64,000 nucleotides of DNA from Pseudarthrobacter enclensis (GCF_001457025.1 NZ_KQ758601.1:186001-250000); one strand, 5' to 3'; positions 1-12,763 are shown, counted from the stretch's first letter. Program-made: numbers and translations. Notes: a model not told the origin generated them from the sequence alone.

Positions 1-195
1 AAGGGCGAAATCACCAACCACGATTCCGCCATCATGCTCGGCAAGGAAGAGGTCTTCGAAGACCAGGAACTGCAGCGCATCAGCGAAGGGCAGGCACCCT
101 CACCCAAGTTCCGGGGCGGTCCCAACCCCGAGGAAGTTCCGCGGTTCCAGATGAGCAAGGCCACCCGGGCAGGAACCGGCAACAGCCCGGACTGA
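1..195 (+). CDS. C-terminal end of an unidentified protein (partial)
   Basis: The first reading frame is open from base 1 and stops at TGA 193-195, giving the last 64 residues of a gene that begins before the window. The visible tail is hydrophilic and charged, with Pro/Gly-rich stretches (APSPKFRGGPNPEEVPRF), and looks like a flexible C-terminus rather than a folded catalytic domain. A perfect 13-bp hairpin followed by TCTTT starts 26 bases after the stop, which supports this being a genuine gene end. I do not recognise the family. Confidence 0.6.
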   Translation, partial: KGEITNHDSAIMLGKEEVFEDQELQRISEGQAPSPKFRGGPNPEEVPRFQMSKATRAGTGNSPD

Positions 196-221
196 CGCCC
201 GGAACCGGCCGCATGCAACAT

Positions 222-262
222 CAGGGCGGGCAGGACCACTGGGCCCTGCCCGCCCTGTCTTT
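222..262 (+). terminator. Rho-independent terminator
   Basis: CAGGGCGGGCAGG (222-234) and its exact reverse complement (245-257) form a 13-bp stem with a 10-base loop, followed by TCTTT. It ends the partial gene at 1-195 and lies between that gene and the convergent lipoprotein gene, so it may serve both. Confidence 0.85.
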
Positions 263-295
263 GCGGCCCGCGGGGCGCTGGCCGCCGTCAGCCCG

Positions 296-1159
296 TCAGC
301 GCGACGCCGTGGGCGACGGCGATCCGCTTTCTTCCATTTCCGACTCCGTCGCCGAGGGCGAGGCCGTACCGGTGGGCGAGGCGGAGCCGGACGTCGTGCT
401 GCCGGAAGTGCCCGTGGAGGTGGACGCGGGGCTGGACGTGGCCCCGCCGGCGTCGTCCGCTTTCTCCAGTACCTTGTTGATCAGGTCCTCAAGTTCCTTC
501 TGGTCCGGATCGCCGAGGCTTGCGCCGCTCTTGGTGGCCACCACCAGCAGGCGGCCCTCCGCCGCGGAGACCTGCATCAGCTTTTGCCGGTTCTCTCCGC
601 TGCGGGTGCTGACCGTGGCGAAGGTTTCCTCGGCATCGGTGTCCGCAGAGAGTTCCTCGGAGGAAACCTCGTAGGTCTGGCCCAGCGCCGTCACCTTGAA
701 ACTGCTGCACTGGCCCATCTTGCCCTTGATGTCGCTGAGGACCTTCTCGGCATCCGGGCCCTCGCTGCCGGACTGGGCGGACAGGGTGCGCGGCTGGTCG
801 CCCTCGGACAGCGCCACGGCCACCTCCCCGCTCTCCACCTTGTCCAGCAGCCCGGCTGTTGCAATGTCCTTGCAGTCCTGCGGGTCCACGGTGGCGGTGC
901 TCATCAGGAGGTTGGCGATGTTGCCGCCCTGGTCCACCTGCTCCTTGGAGTAAAGCTGCAGTTCGTTGCCGTCGCCGTCCTTTTGGCCGGAGATCAGGTC
1001 ACGCAGCTCATCCTCGGTGAAGACCTTGGCCTCAGCCGTCTGGCTGGCCGAGGCGCTCGACGTCGGCGACGGACTTGCGGTGCCCCCGCCTCCGCCCGAG
1101 CAGCCGGCCAGGGCAAGCATTGCAGCCGCCATAAGTCCAAGAGCAGGTACTTTTCGCAT
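296..1159 (-). CDS. Predicted lipoprotein, function unknown
   Basis: The 287-residue product begins with a lipoprotein signal: basic N-terminus, hydrophobic stretch and lipobox LAGC with the acylated Cys at residue 20. It should be anchored to the outer face of the cytoplasmic membrane. After the Cys comes a Ser/Gly/Thr linker, a central domain of about 170 residues with two Cys (a possible disulfide), and a Ser/Thr/Gly/Pro-rich tail of about 45 residues. The start at 1159 is preferred because AAGGGG lies 8 bases upstream; an in-frame ATG ten codons earlier (1189) would spoil the signal sequence. The reading frame continues open further upstream but without signal or ribosome site. The gene is monocistronic. 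No enzymatic motif is visible. Confidence 0.8.
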   Translation of the reverse strand: MRKVPALGLMAAAMLALAGCSGGGGGTASPSPTSSASASQTAEAKVFTEDELRDLISGQKDGDGNELQLYSKEQVDQGGNIANLLMSTATVDPQDCKDIATAGLLDKVESGEVAVALSEGDQPRTLSAQSGSEGPDAEKVLSDIKGKMGQCSSFKVTALGQTYEVSSEELSADTDAEETFATVSTRSGENRQKLMQVSAAEGRLLVVATKSGASLGDPDQKELEDLINKVLEKADDAGGATSSPASTSTGTSGSTTSGSASPTGTASPSATESEMEESGSPSPTASR

Positions 1160-1328
1160 CAGGAACAACCCCTTCAGAATAGAAAGCATGCTTAGTGTTT
1201 CTACTCTAGGACTGCATCCCCCAGACCGGAAGCACCGCGGGGTGCCGGCTTCGCTGTGCTGCCGCCCAAGATCCGTCGATGGGTTGGAGCAGCCGCAGAA
1301 TGTCAGACCCTCCCGCGATGATGTTGAT

Positions 1329-3020
1329 ATGGGAAACGCAGCGGCTGGAGCAGTGGTGATGGAGGGTCTTCGGGCCTCTGTCGCAGGCCTTGACGCGTTG
1401 TTTCTTGAGGACGCAGGGCTGGAGGGGGCTGCCCCTGATGTTGATGTGTTGGAGCGGAAGTCGGAGGTTCGGCTGCAGCGGCTGGCGGTATGGGCCCGCC
1501 TGGAGGCCCAGATTGCCGCAGGGAAGGCATTGGACGCTGCGGAGTTCGCAGAGTTCCAGGAGGCGATGACGCCGCCGGAGGCCACCGGGTCGGAGCGGGC
1601 GTTCGTGGAGATGTCCACGACGGCGGAGGTCGCCGGGGTCCTGACGCTCTCGTCCGGCGCCGCGGATGCCCTGATCGGCGGGTCACGGAAGATCTGCGCC
1701 ATGCCGCTCGTGTGGGGCGCACTGGCAACGGGGTCGATGTCCTGGCGGCACGCGGTGATCGTCGCCGACGAAGCCGACTGCCTCGCCCCGGACGGTACTG
1801 AGGCGTTGGTGGCGCATTTCTTCGACCCGGGCGCACCCCACCGTGCCCGGGGGTCTGCGCCCGGTGACCTCGTCCCGTCCCAGTTCCGCCGGAAAGTACG
1901 GTCCTGGCGTGAACGCAGCTACCCCGACTCCGTCCAGGAACGGCACAGCAGGCGTGTGGCGGACCGGCGGATGGAATACCGCCCGGACGCCGACGGGATG
2001 GCATGGATCAACCTTCACCTGCCCGGGGACACCGCGTGTGCCATCTGGAACAAGACCACTGCCATCGCCCGCGGCCTCCAGGGACCCGACGAGACCCGCA
2101 CCCTCAGCCAGCTTCGCCCGGACGTCGCCGCAGCGCTCCTGCTCGGCGCCCACACCGGTACCGCTGACCCGGCCCGGTCCGACGACGGCCAAGAACCAGG
2201 CAACACAGCCGGCTCCCACGGCACCGGCACGCACGGCACCGGCACGCACGGCACAGGCATCCAGGGCACCGACCCCTATGCCGTTGACCTCAGCAAGATC
2301 CCCGCCCCCAGGGCAGACGTGCTGGTCACCGTCCCGCTGTTCACCCTCATGGGGACCACGGACGAACCTGCTGACCTTGATGGGTACGGGCCCATCCCCG
2401 CAGCCATGGCCCGCCAACTCGTCGCCAACGGAACCAGCTCGTTTTACCGGGTCCTGGTTGACCCCCGCAACGGTGCACCATTGGAGATCGGCCGGACCAG
2501 CTACCGGCTCACCGAAGCGATGAAACGCTGGATCCGGATGCGCGACGGACACTGCACCTTCCCCGGCTGCACCAACCCCAGCACCGACAACGACACCGAC
2601 CACCTCACCGCCTGGCACCACCACGGAACAACAGGCGTCAGCAACCTCGCACAACTCTGCCCGAGACACCACAGGCTCAAGCACAACAGCGGCTGGACAC
2701 CCACACCCGCCACCACAACCGAACCACCCGGCTGGACCTCACCCGCAGGCCGCCACTACCCGGCCCAACACCCCGACCCACAACCACCCCACTGGCCACC
2801 CGGACTACTCACCGGACAAACTGCCCTGCCCGGAGGCACGCCCGGCGGGTCAGTCCTGCCATCCGCGGGCACGCCCGGCGGATCAGCCCTGTTATCCGGC
2901 GGTACGCCCAGCGGGTCAGCCCTGCCGTCGAGCCGCTCGGACGGAATGACCGGCACGCCCGCCGACGATACGGAACTCAGCCCCCTCGAAGCGGTACTCA
3001 CGGAAATCCTGGTCGCTTAG
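1329..3020 (+). CDS. HNH endonuclease, DUF222 (13E12 repeat) family
   Basis: This 563-residue protein has the layout of the actinobacterial DUF222/HNH family: an N-terminal alpha-helical DUF222 region (about residues 30-290) and an HNH nuclease domain near residues 405-455, with CTFPGC, the DTDHL core and LCPRHHRLKH. The HNH fold would bind metal and cut DNA, but the role of the family is not established; members are multicopy in Arthrobacter and mycobacteria. A Gly-Thr-His repeat (about residues 297-312) interrupts the protein, and three copies of a 14-residue Thr-Pro-Gly-Gly-Ser-rich unit lie near residues 498-537, just before the C-terminus. The start is uncertain: ATG 1329 has no clear ribosome site, and ATG 1359 has GGAG upstream. 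A second family member lies at 50533-52017 and shares the YGPIP...EIGRTSYRLT and HNH blocks. Confidence 0.85.
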   Translation: MGNAAAGAVVMEGLRASVAGLDALFLEDAGLEGAAPDVDVLERKSEVRLQRLAVWARLEAQIAAGKALDAAEFAEFQEAMTPPEATGSERAFVEMSTTAEVAGVLTLSSGAADALIGGSRKICAMPLVWGALATGSMSWRHAVIVADEADCLAPDGTEALVAHFFDPGAPHRARGSAPGDLVPSQFRRKVRSWRERSYPDSVQERHSRRVADRRMEYRPDADGMAWINLHLPGDTACAIWNKTTAIARGLQGPDETRTLSQLRPDVAAALLLGAHTGTADPARSDDGQEPGNTAGSHGTGTHGTGTHGTGIQGTDPYAVDLSKIPAPRADVLVTVPLFTLMGTTDEPADLDGYGPIPAAMARQLVANGTSSFYRVLVDPRNGAPLEIGRTSYRLTEAMKRWIRMRDGHCTFPGCTNPSTDNDTDHLTAWHHHGTTGVSNLAQLCPRHHRLKHNSGWTPTPATTTEPPGWTSPAGRHYPAQHPDPQPPHWPPGLLTGQTALPGGTPGGSVLPSAGTPGGSALLSGGTPSGSALPSSRSDGMTGTPADDTELSPLEAVLTEILVA

Positions 3021-3051
3021 CGGCCCGCCTGTCCGTTCGTCTACGCGTACA

Positions 3052-3942
3052 TCACCCATCGGCGCCGGGAAGGCTGACTTCCACGAGCCCGTCGTTGGTC
3101 CGTGTGTCGAAGCGTGGCTGCTTCGCTGTTGCCGGGCCCGCCACCACCTCGCCGGTCCGCAGCGAGAACGTGCTCCGGTGCCATGGGCAAACGACGCAAG
3201 GGCCGCCGTCGTCCGCGAGGTTGGAGCTCTTCAGCTTGCCCTCATGCAATGGCCCGGAGAGGTGGCTGCACACGTCGGACAGGACGCTGACCCGCTCCCC
3301 CTCACGGAAGACGAGCAGGGGCAGACCGGCAACCACGCGCTGATCCAGCTTCCCCTCGGGCAGCTCCGCCAGTGGCGCCAGGGCATGCCAGCCGGCGGGG
3401 AACCGGTGCGGGATTTCCTCGCTGTGGTTCACCCCTGCGGCCTGCCGGTAGGTCAGGTGCCCGCCGAGGAATCCCCCGCCGCTGACCGCCGCAAGGCCCA
3501 GGTAGGCCAGGACCTTTCCGCTCCCCTCCCGGCCCCTGGCGCGTTGTACCAGCGACGCGGTGTACAGGGTTGTTGCTGTGACGTTCGCTGCGGCGTGCAC
3601 CAGCCCCACCCGCTGCTGCTGCGGGTGCAGCTGGGTCCAGTCAGTGAATCCGGCCACGGCGGACGGCAGTGCACTGAGGGCACCCACTCCCACCAGGACC
3701 TTGGCTGCCTGGCCCGTTCCCGGAACGGCATCCAGCACTGCAGCGGAAATCCAGGCGCCCATCGGCACCTGGACGGCCAGCGGGTGGACGGGATGGCCGA
3801 TCGGCACGCCGTGCAGGAGGTCGCGGAGCCAGCCCGGCCGAACCACCTTCCGTACGGCTTTACGGACGCTCTTAGCCAGGGGATCCAGCCATTCGGCGTC
3901 CTCGAAACGGGTGACAAGCTCAAGTGCAGGCAGCGGCTTCAT
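3052..3942 (-). CDS. Rieske [2Fe-2S] protein with N-terminal DUF2231 membrane domain
   Basis: The 296-residue product combines a membrane domain of the DUF2231 type (about residues 45-165, with several hydrophobic helices and the GHPVHPLAV motif) with a C-terminal Rieske domain. Cluster ligands are visible as C225-x-H227 and C252-P-W-H255, the usual CxH...CxxH pattern. It is therefore likely a membrane-anchored electron-transfer protein; the partner is unknown. Rieske-DUF2231 fusions are common in actinobacteria. The gene stands alone, divergent from the membrane protein gene at 4125 across a 182-bp gap. The ATG at 3942 is the only start that retains the DUF2231 motif. Confidence 0.88.
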   Translation of the reverse strand: MKPLPALELVTRFEDAEWLDPLAKSVRKAVRKVVRPGWLRDLLHGVPIGHPVHPLAVQVPMGAWISAAVLDAVPGTGQAAKVLVGVGALSALPSAVAGFTDWTQLHPQQQRVGLVHAAANVTATTLYTASLVQRARGREGSGKVLAYLGLAAVSGGGFLGGHLTYRQAAGVNHSEEIPHRFPAGWHALAPLAELPEGKLDQRVVAGLPLLVFREGERVSVLSDVCSHLSGPLHEGKLKSSNLADDGGPCVVCPWHRSTFSLRTGEVVAGPATAKQPRFDTRTNDGLVEVSLPGADG

Positions 3943-4124
3943 GGAACTCCCTTACCCCGGTATCCCGGTTGCAGTCGATGCCCACAGAGCCTAGCCGTGA
4001 AGGGTGGTCCGCAACAGGGCCCTATGGGAGTACCCAGCCAACCCGTTAGTCCAGACGATGTAGAATTTGGAGCCGTGCTTTCCCCGTCTGGGCCGGAAAG
4101 CCTGCCGGCAGCCGGAGGTACCCG

Positions 4125-5057
4125 TTGGATCAGCCACAGCAGCCCGCTGCTGCACCCGTCTCCCGACCTGCCAGGAGCGGCGCAGTGGAGGCGGCCCTGG
4201 CCGTTGCCCTGGGTGTCCTGTCGGCAGCGTTTGGCCTGGCGCCATGGCTCCTCACCGGGGCGCGGTCGCCGCTGCAGAATTTGTGGGCCGGGGAGGCCCT
4301 GCCGGCGGACATGCCGGTCACCCTCCTTCCGCTGAGCCAGTACCACGCAACCTCCATCGTGGCCCTCCTGACGGTCGGCGGAGCCGTGGCAGGCCTTGCG
4401 GTCAGGATCTGGCGTCCGGGGCGGCGCCGACTGGCCACGGGTTGCGCCGCGGCCGGGGTTTCCGCCGTTCACGCCATCGCCGTGCTGCAGGCTTTCACAA
4501 CCGTCGGCGGGGGGTTGACCGGCGGGGCGGCGGCCGCCCTCTATGTGGCAGGACTCCTGGCGGGCACGGTGGTGGCCATGGCTGCAGCGGTGGCAGCCGC
4601 ACTGCTGCTGGCGGCGGAGTCCAAGGCGCCGGCCGCCTTGGGCGTCGGCCTGATGGCGGTGCCGGCAGCATCCTGGCTGGCCTTCGCCGCATCTTCGGCG
4701 GCGGGGCCCGGAGGTACCCCGGCTTTCCTGGCGGCGGCCTGGCGGTGGCTGCCCGCTGTGCTGGTGGGAGCGGCACTGGCCTGGTGCGGTTTCCGGCCGG
4801 CCGTCCGCCTGGTGGTGTGGGTGGTAAACCTCCTGTTGCTGTGGCTGGTTCCCGCACTCTTCACCAGCGTCAGCTACGTCCTCGGCACCCGCACCTACCT
4901 GGGCGACTTCGGCGAAATGTCCCTGCTGGCGCGGCAGATCCTGGCAGCAACACTGGGACCCGACGGCGGAGCAGGCCCCACCGTCGCGGTGGCGCTGGCC
5001 ATCGGACTGGCCGGGGCCGCCGCGCTGGAACTGCGCCGGCGGCGGGTCGGCAGCTGA
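4125..5057 (+). CDS. Polytopic membrane protein, function unknown
   Basis: A 310-residue protein with about seven hydrophobic segments separated by short Arg-rich loops (GRRR near residue 100 and RRRRVGS at the end), consistent with an integral membrane protein with a cytoplasmic C-terminus. The start is TTG 4125, chosen because GGAGG (4114-4118) lies six bases upstream and no ATG with a ribosome site exists nearby. A TAGAAT hexamer at 4061-4066 could be its -10 element, but no convincing -35 is seen. No family motif was recognised. It is divergent from the Rieske gene and convergent with the cupin gene. Confidence 0.75.
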   Translation: MDQPQQPAAAPVSRPARSGAVEAALAVALGVLSAAFGLAPWLLTGARSPLQNLWAGEALPADMPVTLLPLSQYHATSIVALLTVGGAVAGLAVRIWRPGRRRLATGCAAAGVSAVHAIAVLQAFTTVGGGLTGGAAAALYVAGLLAGTVVAMAAAVAAALLLAAESKAPAALGVGLMAVPAASWLAFAASSAAGPGGTPAFLAAAWRWLPAVLVGAALAWCGFRPAVRLVVWVVNLLLLWLVPALFTSVSYVLGTRTYLGDFGEMSLLARQILAATLGPDGGAGPTVAVALAIGLAGAAALELRRRRVGS

Positions 5058-5114
5058 CCTGGACCCAGGCCGGCCCCGCGGCGGGCCGAAAGCCCGCTGC
5101 AGGACCGGGACGGC

Positions 5115-5513
5115 TCAAATCAGGGCATGCAGCCCGTAACTTCTGGGGCGCCCATAAGAGGCGGCGCCAAGGAATTCGACGGCGACGAACGGCTCGTCGC
5201 CCACCACCCACTCGTCGTGTCCCGGCGGGAGCGCATAGGTGTCGTGGGCCCTGATGGATGACCTGCCGCCGTCGGCCGTTGCCACCTCCAGGCATCCGGA
5301 AATGCAGTAGCCCAGATGGTGGTGTTCGCAGAGCGCCGTCAGCTCGGCGGGCCTGGCGGACTCGGTCCAGCGCCAGCCTGGTGCAAGGATCAGGCGCGCC
5401 ACTGAGTAGTCGTCAACGGTGACAAGATCGAACTCGGCCTTGTCGGGGCAGCGCTTCCTGTCGGGAACGTCCAAGGACTTAACTGCCAAAGCTCTGATGA
5501 AGTTTGCGGTCAC
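5115..5513 (-). CDS. Small cupin-domain protein
   Basis: A 132-residue single-domain cupin. The first cupin motif is visible as CEHHHLGYCISGCLEV with the usual metal-binding His residues, and the second as the YALPPGHDEWVVGDEP stretch. Such proteins bind a metal or small ligand; the substrate cannot be deduced. It is monocistronic and convergent with the membrane protein gene upstream on the map. Confidence 0.8.
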   Translation of the reverse strand: MTANFIRALAVKSLDVPDRKRCPDKAEFDLVTVDDYSVARLILAPGWRWTESARPAELTALCEHHHLGYCISGCLEVATADGGRSSIRAHDTYALPPGHDEWVVGDEPFVAVEFLGAASYGRPRSYGLHALI

Positions 5514-5975
5514 CGGAACACAATCTGTGAATCAGGGACGGAACCCGCCGTGTGGGCGGGCAATGAAGTTGACACCGCAAGCGGTTGAGTACATCGAGAC
5601 CTGTTGCCGCAAGCGCCTGGCCCCCGGCGCATGCCCTTTGACCAGACTGCTGGCTATCTCTAACCGTAACCCTCAGGTACCTGAAGTCAATGGTGGGCGG
5701 CAACCCGACCTCCTGCTTCCGCACACCGCCGTCGAAGCCCATTTAGGGTATTTCGGCACATGGCTGGCCGCCCGGGACGGGGCAGGATTTAATCACCGGA
5801 TGTCGACCTCCGGTCAGTCACGTCCCCGCTCAGCCGGGCGTGCTGTTTGAAACAACACAGGCAGGCCGCGGCCGCCACACGAACACCGCGACGCGCCTGG
5901 TCGCGCTTAGCGCACATCGGTAGGGACACCCGCACCCTACAAAATGGGAACGCATGCTCTTGAAGGGCAACAGAA
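5514..5975. other. Intergenic region, 462 bp
   Basis: The stretch separates the start codons of the cupin gene (minus) and a secreted-protein gene (plus), so it holds two divergent promoters. I see no RNA gene or conserved hairpin. A TTGACA at 5569-5574 has no -10 partner at the right distance, and TACAAAAT near 5938 is a weak -10 candidate for the downstream gene. Confidence 0.5.
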
Positions 5976-6464
5976 ATGAGAACTACCCCAACAACAAATT
6001 CCCGGTCCATCAGGGCGAAGATGGCTGTTATTCCGGCCCTGACGCTGGCCCTGCTCGGCGGCGCCGCAACCGTTGCCGCCCCTGCCCAGGCCAACGACAA
6101 CCACCGGAGCGGCTGTACCGTGGACCCGTTGAAGCCAACGGACCTACGTGGCAAGAAGGTTGATTTCAGGATCCGGGTGGACTGCAACGGTGAAAAAACC
6201 GTCCAGATCCGCCAACTGCGCTACGAAGACGAACGCGGCCCGCGCCGCAGCGACGACTTCCTGGGCAGCTCGTACTTCAACGAGCACTTCGACCGGCGGG
6301 ACGACGCCCGGACCCTCCACAGTGTTGACCGCGTTCCGAACCTTGACCGCAGGGGCAGCGAAGAGGTCTACCACATCGTCTCCTTCCGGGTGAAGGACGA
6401 CAGGGGACGCTGGTCCGACTGGACCCGGTGGGAAAAGAGCCCCGTCGCTGAAGTGCGCCGATAG
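5976..6464 (+). CDS. Small secreted protein, function unknown
   Basis: The 162-residue product has a Sec signal peptide: a positively charged start, a hydrophobic core (residues 16-34) and a cleavage site after AQA at residues 37-39. The mature protein, about 123 residues, is highly charged with many Asp/Arg pairs and two Cys residues early on that could form one disulfide. GAAGGG lies eight bases before ATG 5976. A terminator follows directly. I do not recognise the family. Confidence 0.8.
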   Translation: MRTTPTTNSRSIRAKMAVIPALTLALLGGAATVAAPAQANDNHRSGCTVDPLKPTDLRGKKVDFRIRVDCNGEKTVQIRQLRYEDERGPRRSDDFLGSSYFNEHFDRRDDARTLHSVDRVPNLDRRGSEEVYHIVSFRVKDDRGRWSDWTRWEKSPVAEVRR

Positions 6465-6499
6465 GGGCACAGCAGCGGGATCCGATTGATCACCCGCAC

Positions 6500-6531
6500 A
6501 AAGGCCAGGGGCGCAGGCTCCTGGCCTTTTC
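6500..6531. terminator. Bidirectional terminator
   Basis: AAAGGCCAGG (6500-6509) pairs with CCTGGCCTTT (6520-6529), followed by T residues on the plus strand and by TTT on the minus strand. It separates the secreted-protein gene from the convergent Lrp-type regulator. Confidence 0.85.
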
Positions 6532-6563
6532 CTGCGCAGGCCCGCCCTGGTGGCCCAGGTCCA

Positions 6564-7607
6564 CTACCCCGCCAGCTCGAGTCCGCCGGTATGGACCACG
6601 GCGCCGCTCGCCGTCGTATCCGGATTCAGCACCCACCCCACCCTCTTCACGGTAGTCAGCATGACCACGCTCTCCACGACGTCGATGCCGGGCACCTTCT
6701 GCTGCAGCGTCAGCTCCGCGGTCATGACGTCCGCCAGGGTCTGCAGCCACATGATGATCACGAAATTCGTGGGCCCGGTGGTCGAGGCACTCAGCCTGAC
6801 GTTGCTGATGGTGCGGATCGCCGCGGCCGCTTCCTCGTGCCGGCCGGCCGGCACGTTGGCAAACCACTGGCAGGTCACCGGATAGGACGTCAGCCCCTGG
6901 GCCACCTCGCACCGGAACAGCAGCGTGCCGCTGCCCAGGACACGGTTGAGCTGGCGCTGCACGGTGGCGGGCTGCCGGCCCAGCCCCCTGGCGATCTCCG
7001 CCGCGGTGGCCCTTCCGTCCCGGGCCAGGTATGGCAGCAGGTCCTGGTGGCTGGCGGGAAGCTGCGCACCCGCCGGACCGGCGCCGGCGGGGGCAGGGTT
7101 CCCCAGGGTCCTCAGCATGGCAAGCTGGGCCTTGTCCAGCACGTTCAGCCGCCAGGCGTCACCACTGCTGTGCAACCTGGTGCACAGCGCGGTCTGGTAC
7201 TTGGTCAGGCCGTCGATGGCCTTCAGCCGGGACACCACCTTTTCGCTGAAGTCCCCCAGGTTCCGGGTGATCACCGTCAGCATCAGGTCGCGCGTACTGG
7301 CGGCTTCCTCCACCGTGACGATCTCCGGGATGGCGATGAGCTGGGCGGTCACGGCATCACGCTGGTTCATGTCGCAGTCGACGGCCACGAACGCCAGGAG
7401 CATCTGGTGCGGATCGCCGGCCAAATGGGCTGTCACCCAGGCGGCGCCGGACGACCGCAGCTTTTCCCACCGCGCCGCGAGGGTTGTGGCGTGCACGCCG
7501 AGCACCTTGGACGCATCAGCCCAGCCCAGCCTCGGCCACGTTTGCAGGACCTGGATCAGGGCAAGGTCCTCCTCGCTCAGTTCCACGGACCATCCACCAG
7601 CTTTCAT
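6564..7607 (-). CDS. Two-module Lrp/AsnC family transcriptional regulator
   Basis: The 347-residue protein holds two Lrp/AsnC units in tandem: helix-turn-helix (about 10-55), ligand-binding RAM domain (about 65-150), a second helix-turn-helix (about 185-230, GRATAAEIARGLGRQPATVQ) and a second RAM domain (about 250-330). Ordinary Lrp proteins are about 150 residues, so this is a duplicated form as found in actinobacteria. The start at 7607 has AGGA just upstream. It is divergent from the amidohydrolase-permease pair, and a 7-bp inverted repeat in the 112-bp gap is a likely operator, so it probably controls that operon in response to an amino acid-like ligand. Confidence 0.88.
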   Translation of the reverse strand: MKAGGWSVELSEEDLALIQVLQTWPRLGWADASKVLGVHATTLAARWEKLRSSGAAWVTAHLAGDPHQMLLAFVAVDCDMNQRDAVTAQLIAIPEIVTVEEAASTRDLMLTVITRNLGDFSEKVVSRLKAIDGLTKYQTALCTRLHSSGDAWRLNVLDKAQLAMLRTLGNPAPAGAGPAGAQLPASHQDLLPYLARDGRATAAEIARGLGRQPATVQRQLNRVLGSGTLLFRCEVAQGLTSYPVTCQWFANVPAGRHEEAAAAIRTISNVRLSASTTGPTNFVIIMWLQTLADVMTAELTLQQKVPGIDVVESVVMLTTVKRVGWVLNPDTTASGAVVHTGGLELAG

Positions 7608-7630
7608 GAATCCTGCAGACAGCCCACACC

Positions 7631-7651
7631 AAGCGCATATTTCCTGCGCTT
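7631..7651. promoter_or_regulatory. Candidate operator for the Lrp-type regulator
   Basis: AAGCGCA (7631-7637) and TGCGCTT (7645-7651) form an inverted repeat with a 7-base AT-rich spacer, placed between the divergent regulator gene (start 7607) and the amidohydrolase gene (start 7720). Spacing and position fit an AsnC-type binding site; assignment is by context only. Confidence 0.5.
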
Positions 7652-7719
7652 CAGGAGAATGTGAACCACGCCACTTCAGAATAGTCGACGAAACGGAACC
7701 GAACCGCCGAGGAGCTGGA

Positions 7720-8949
7720 ATGACGATCACCACCGATGCCCTGGACCTGCAGGAGGACCTGGTCCGCTTGCGCCACGACCTCCACCGGCAGCCGGAAATC
7801 GGGCTCCATCTCCCCCGCACCCAGGAAAAAGTCCTGCAGGCCCTGGACGGCCTTCCGTACGAGATCACCCTGGGCAAGGAGACGACGTCGGTCACCGCGG
7901 TATTGCGCGGCGGCGCCGGTCCGGGAGAAGGCAAGGACGCCGCCGGACGGCCCGCAGTCCTCCTCCGGGCGGACATGGACGGGCTTCCCGTCCAGGAAAA
8001 GACCGGCGTGGACTTCACCTCCCGGACCGATGGCGCCATGCATGCCTGCGGACACGACCTGCACACGTCCATGCTCGCCGGGGCCGCCACCCTCCTGGCC
8101 GAGAAGCGGCACCAGCTGGCCGGCGACGTCGTCCTCATGTTCCAGCCCGGCGAGGAAGGCTGCGACGGCGCCCGGTACATGATCCGCGAAGGCGTCCTGG
8201 ACGCGGCCGGGCCCCGGGTCCAGGCGGCCTACGGCATGCACGTCTTCTCCTCGCTCGAACCGCACGGCACGTTCTGCACCAAACCCGGCGTCATGCTCAG
8301 CGCCTCGGACGGCCTCGAAGTCACGGTGCTGGGCGCCGGCGGCCACGGCTCCGCCCCGCACTCGGCCAAGGACCCGGTCACCGTTGCCGCGGAAATGGTC
8401 ACCGCACTGCAGGTGATGGTCACCCGGCAGTTCAACATGTTCGATCCCGTGGTCCTGTCCGTGGGTGTGCTGCACGCCGGCACCAAGAGGAACGTCATCC
8501 CCGAATCGGCACGCATCGAGGCCACCATCCGGACCTTCTCCGAAGCATCGCGGCTCAAGATGAAGGATGCCGTACCCCGGCTCCTCAAAGGCATCGCCGC
8601 CGCGCACGGGGTGGAGGTCGCCGTCGACTACCTCGAGGAATACCCGCTCACCATCACCAACGAGGATGAAACCCACACCGCCGAGAAGGTCATCGGCACC
8701 CTGTTCGGCGAGCGCCGCCTTGCCCGCTGGGCCACCCCGCTCAGTGGTTCGGAGGACTTCTCCCGCGTGCTGGCCGAGGTTCCCGGCACCTTCATCGGAC
8801 TCAGCGCCGTTGCACCCGGCGCCGACCACGCCACGTCACCGTTCAACCACTCCCCCTACGCAACCTTCGACGACGGCGTGCTGGCTGACGGAGCAGCGCT
8901 CTACGTCGAACTCGCCGTCTCGCGGCTCGCCGCCCTGTCAGCGACGTAG
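7720..8949 (+). CDS. M20 family amidohydrolase (metallopeptidase)
   Basis: A 409-residue cytoplasmic metal-dependent amidase of the M20D (aminoacylase/hippurate hydrolase/IAA-amino acid hydrolase) type. Metal-site motifs are RADMDGLPV (83-91), HACGHD (108-113) and PGEEG with the catalytic Glu pair at 145-146, followed by the dimerisation domain. These enzymes remove an acyl group from N-acyl amino acids; the substrate is not determined. Start ATG 7720 has GAGGAGC about seven bases upstream. It precedes an MHS permease by 57 bp, so the two are probably one operon for uptake and hydrolysis of an amidated compound, under the divergent Lrp-type regulator. Confidence 0.9.
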   Translation: MTITTDALDLQEDLVRLRHDLHRQPEIGLHLPRTQEKVLQALDGLPYEITLGKETTSVTAVLRGGAGPGEGKDAAGRPAVLLRADMDGLPVQEKTGVDFTSRTDGAMHACGHDLHTSMLAGAATLLAEKRHQLAGDVVLMFQPGEEGCDGARYMIREGVLDAAGPRVQAAYGMHVFSSLEPHGTFCTKPGVMLSASDGLEVTVLGAGGHGSAPHSAKDPVTVAAEMVTALQVMVTRQFNMFDPVVLSVGVLHAGTKRNVIPESARIEATIRTFSEASRLKMKDAVPRLLKGIAAAHGVEVAVDYLEEYPLTITNEDETHTAEKVIGTLFGERRLARWATPLSGSEDFSRVLAEVPGTFIGLSAVAPGADHATSPFNHSPYATFDDGVLADGAALYVELAVSRLAALSAT

Positions 8950-9006
8950 CCGGCCGGCATCGCGGCCGCCCGGCATCCACACCCCACCGACCCCCAGGAA
9001 GTCACC

Positions 9007-12763
<3,757 letters not shown>

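Noticed and set aside
966..1328. Upstream extension of the HNH/DUF222 frame across the lipoprotein gene
   Set aside because: The extension lies antisense to the lipoprotein signal peptide and has no start signals; high GC makes such open frames common.
5569..5592. TTGACA promoter in the gap before the secreted-protein gene
   Set aside because: No -10 hexamer is found at 16-18 bases and the nearest gene starts 400 bp away.
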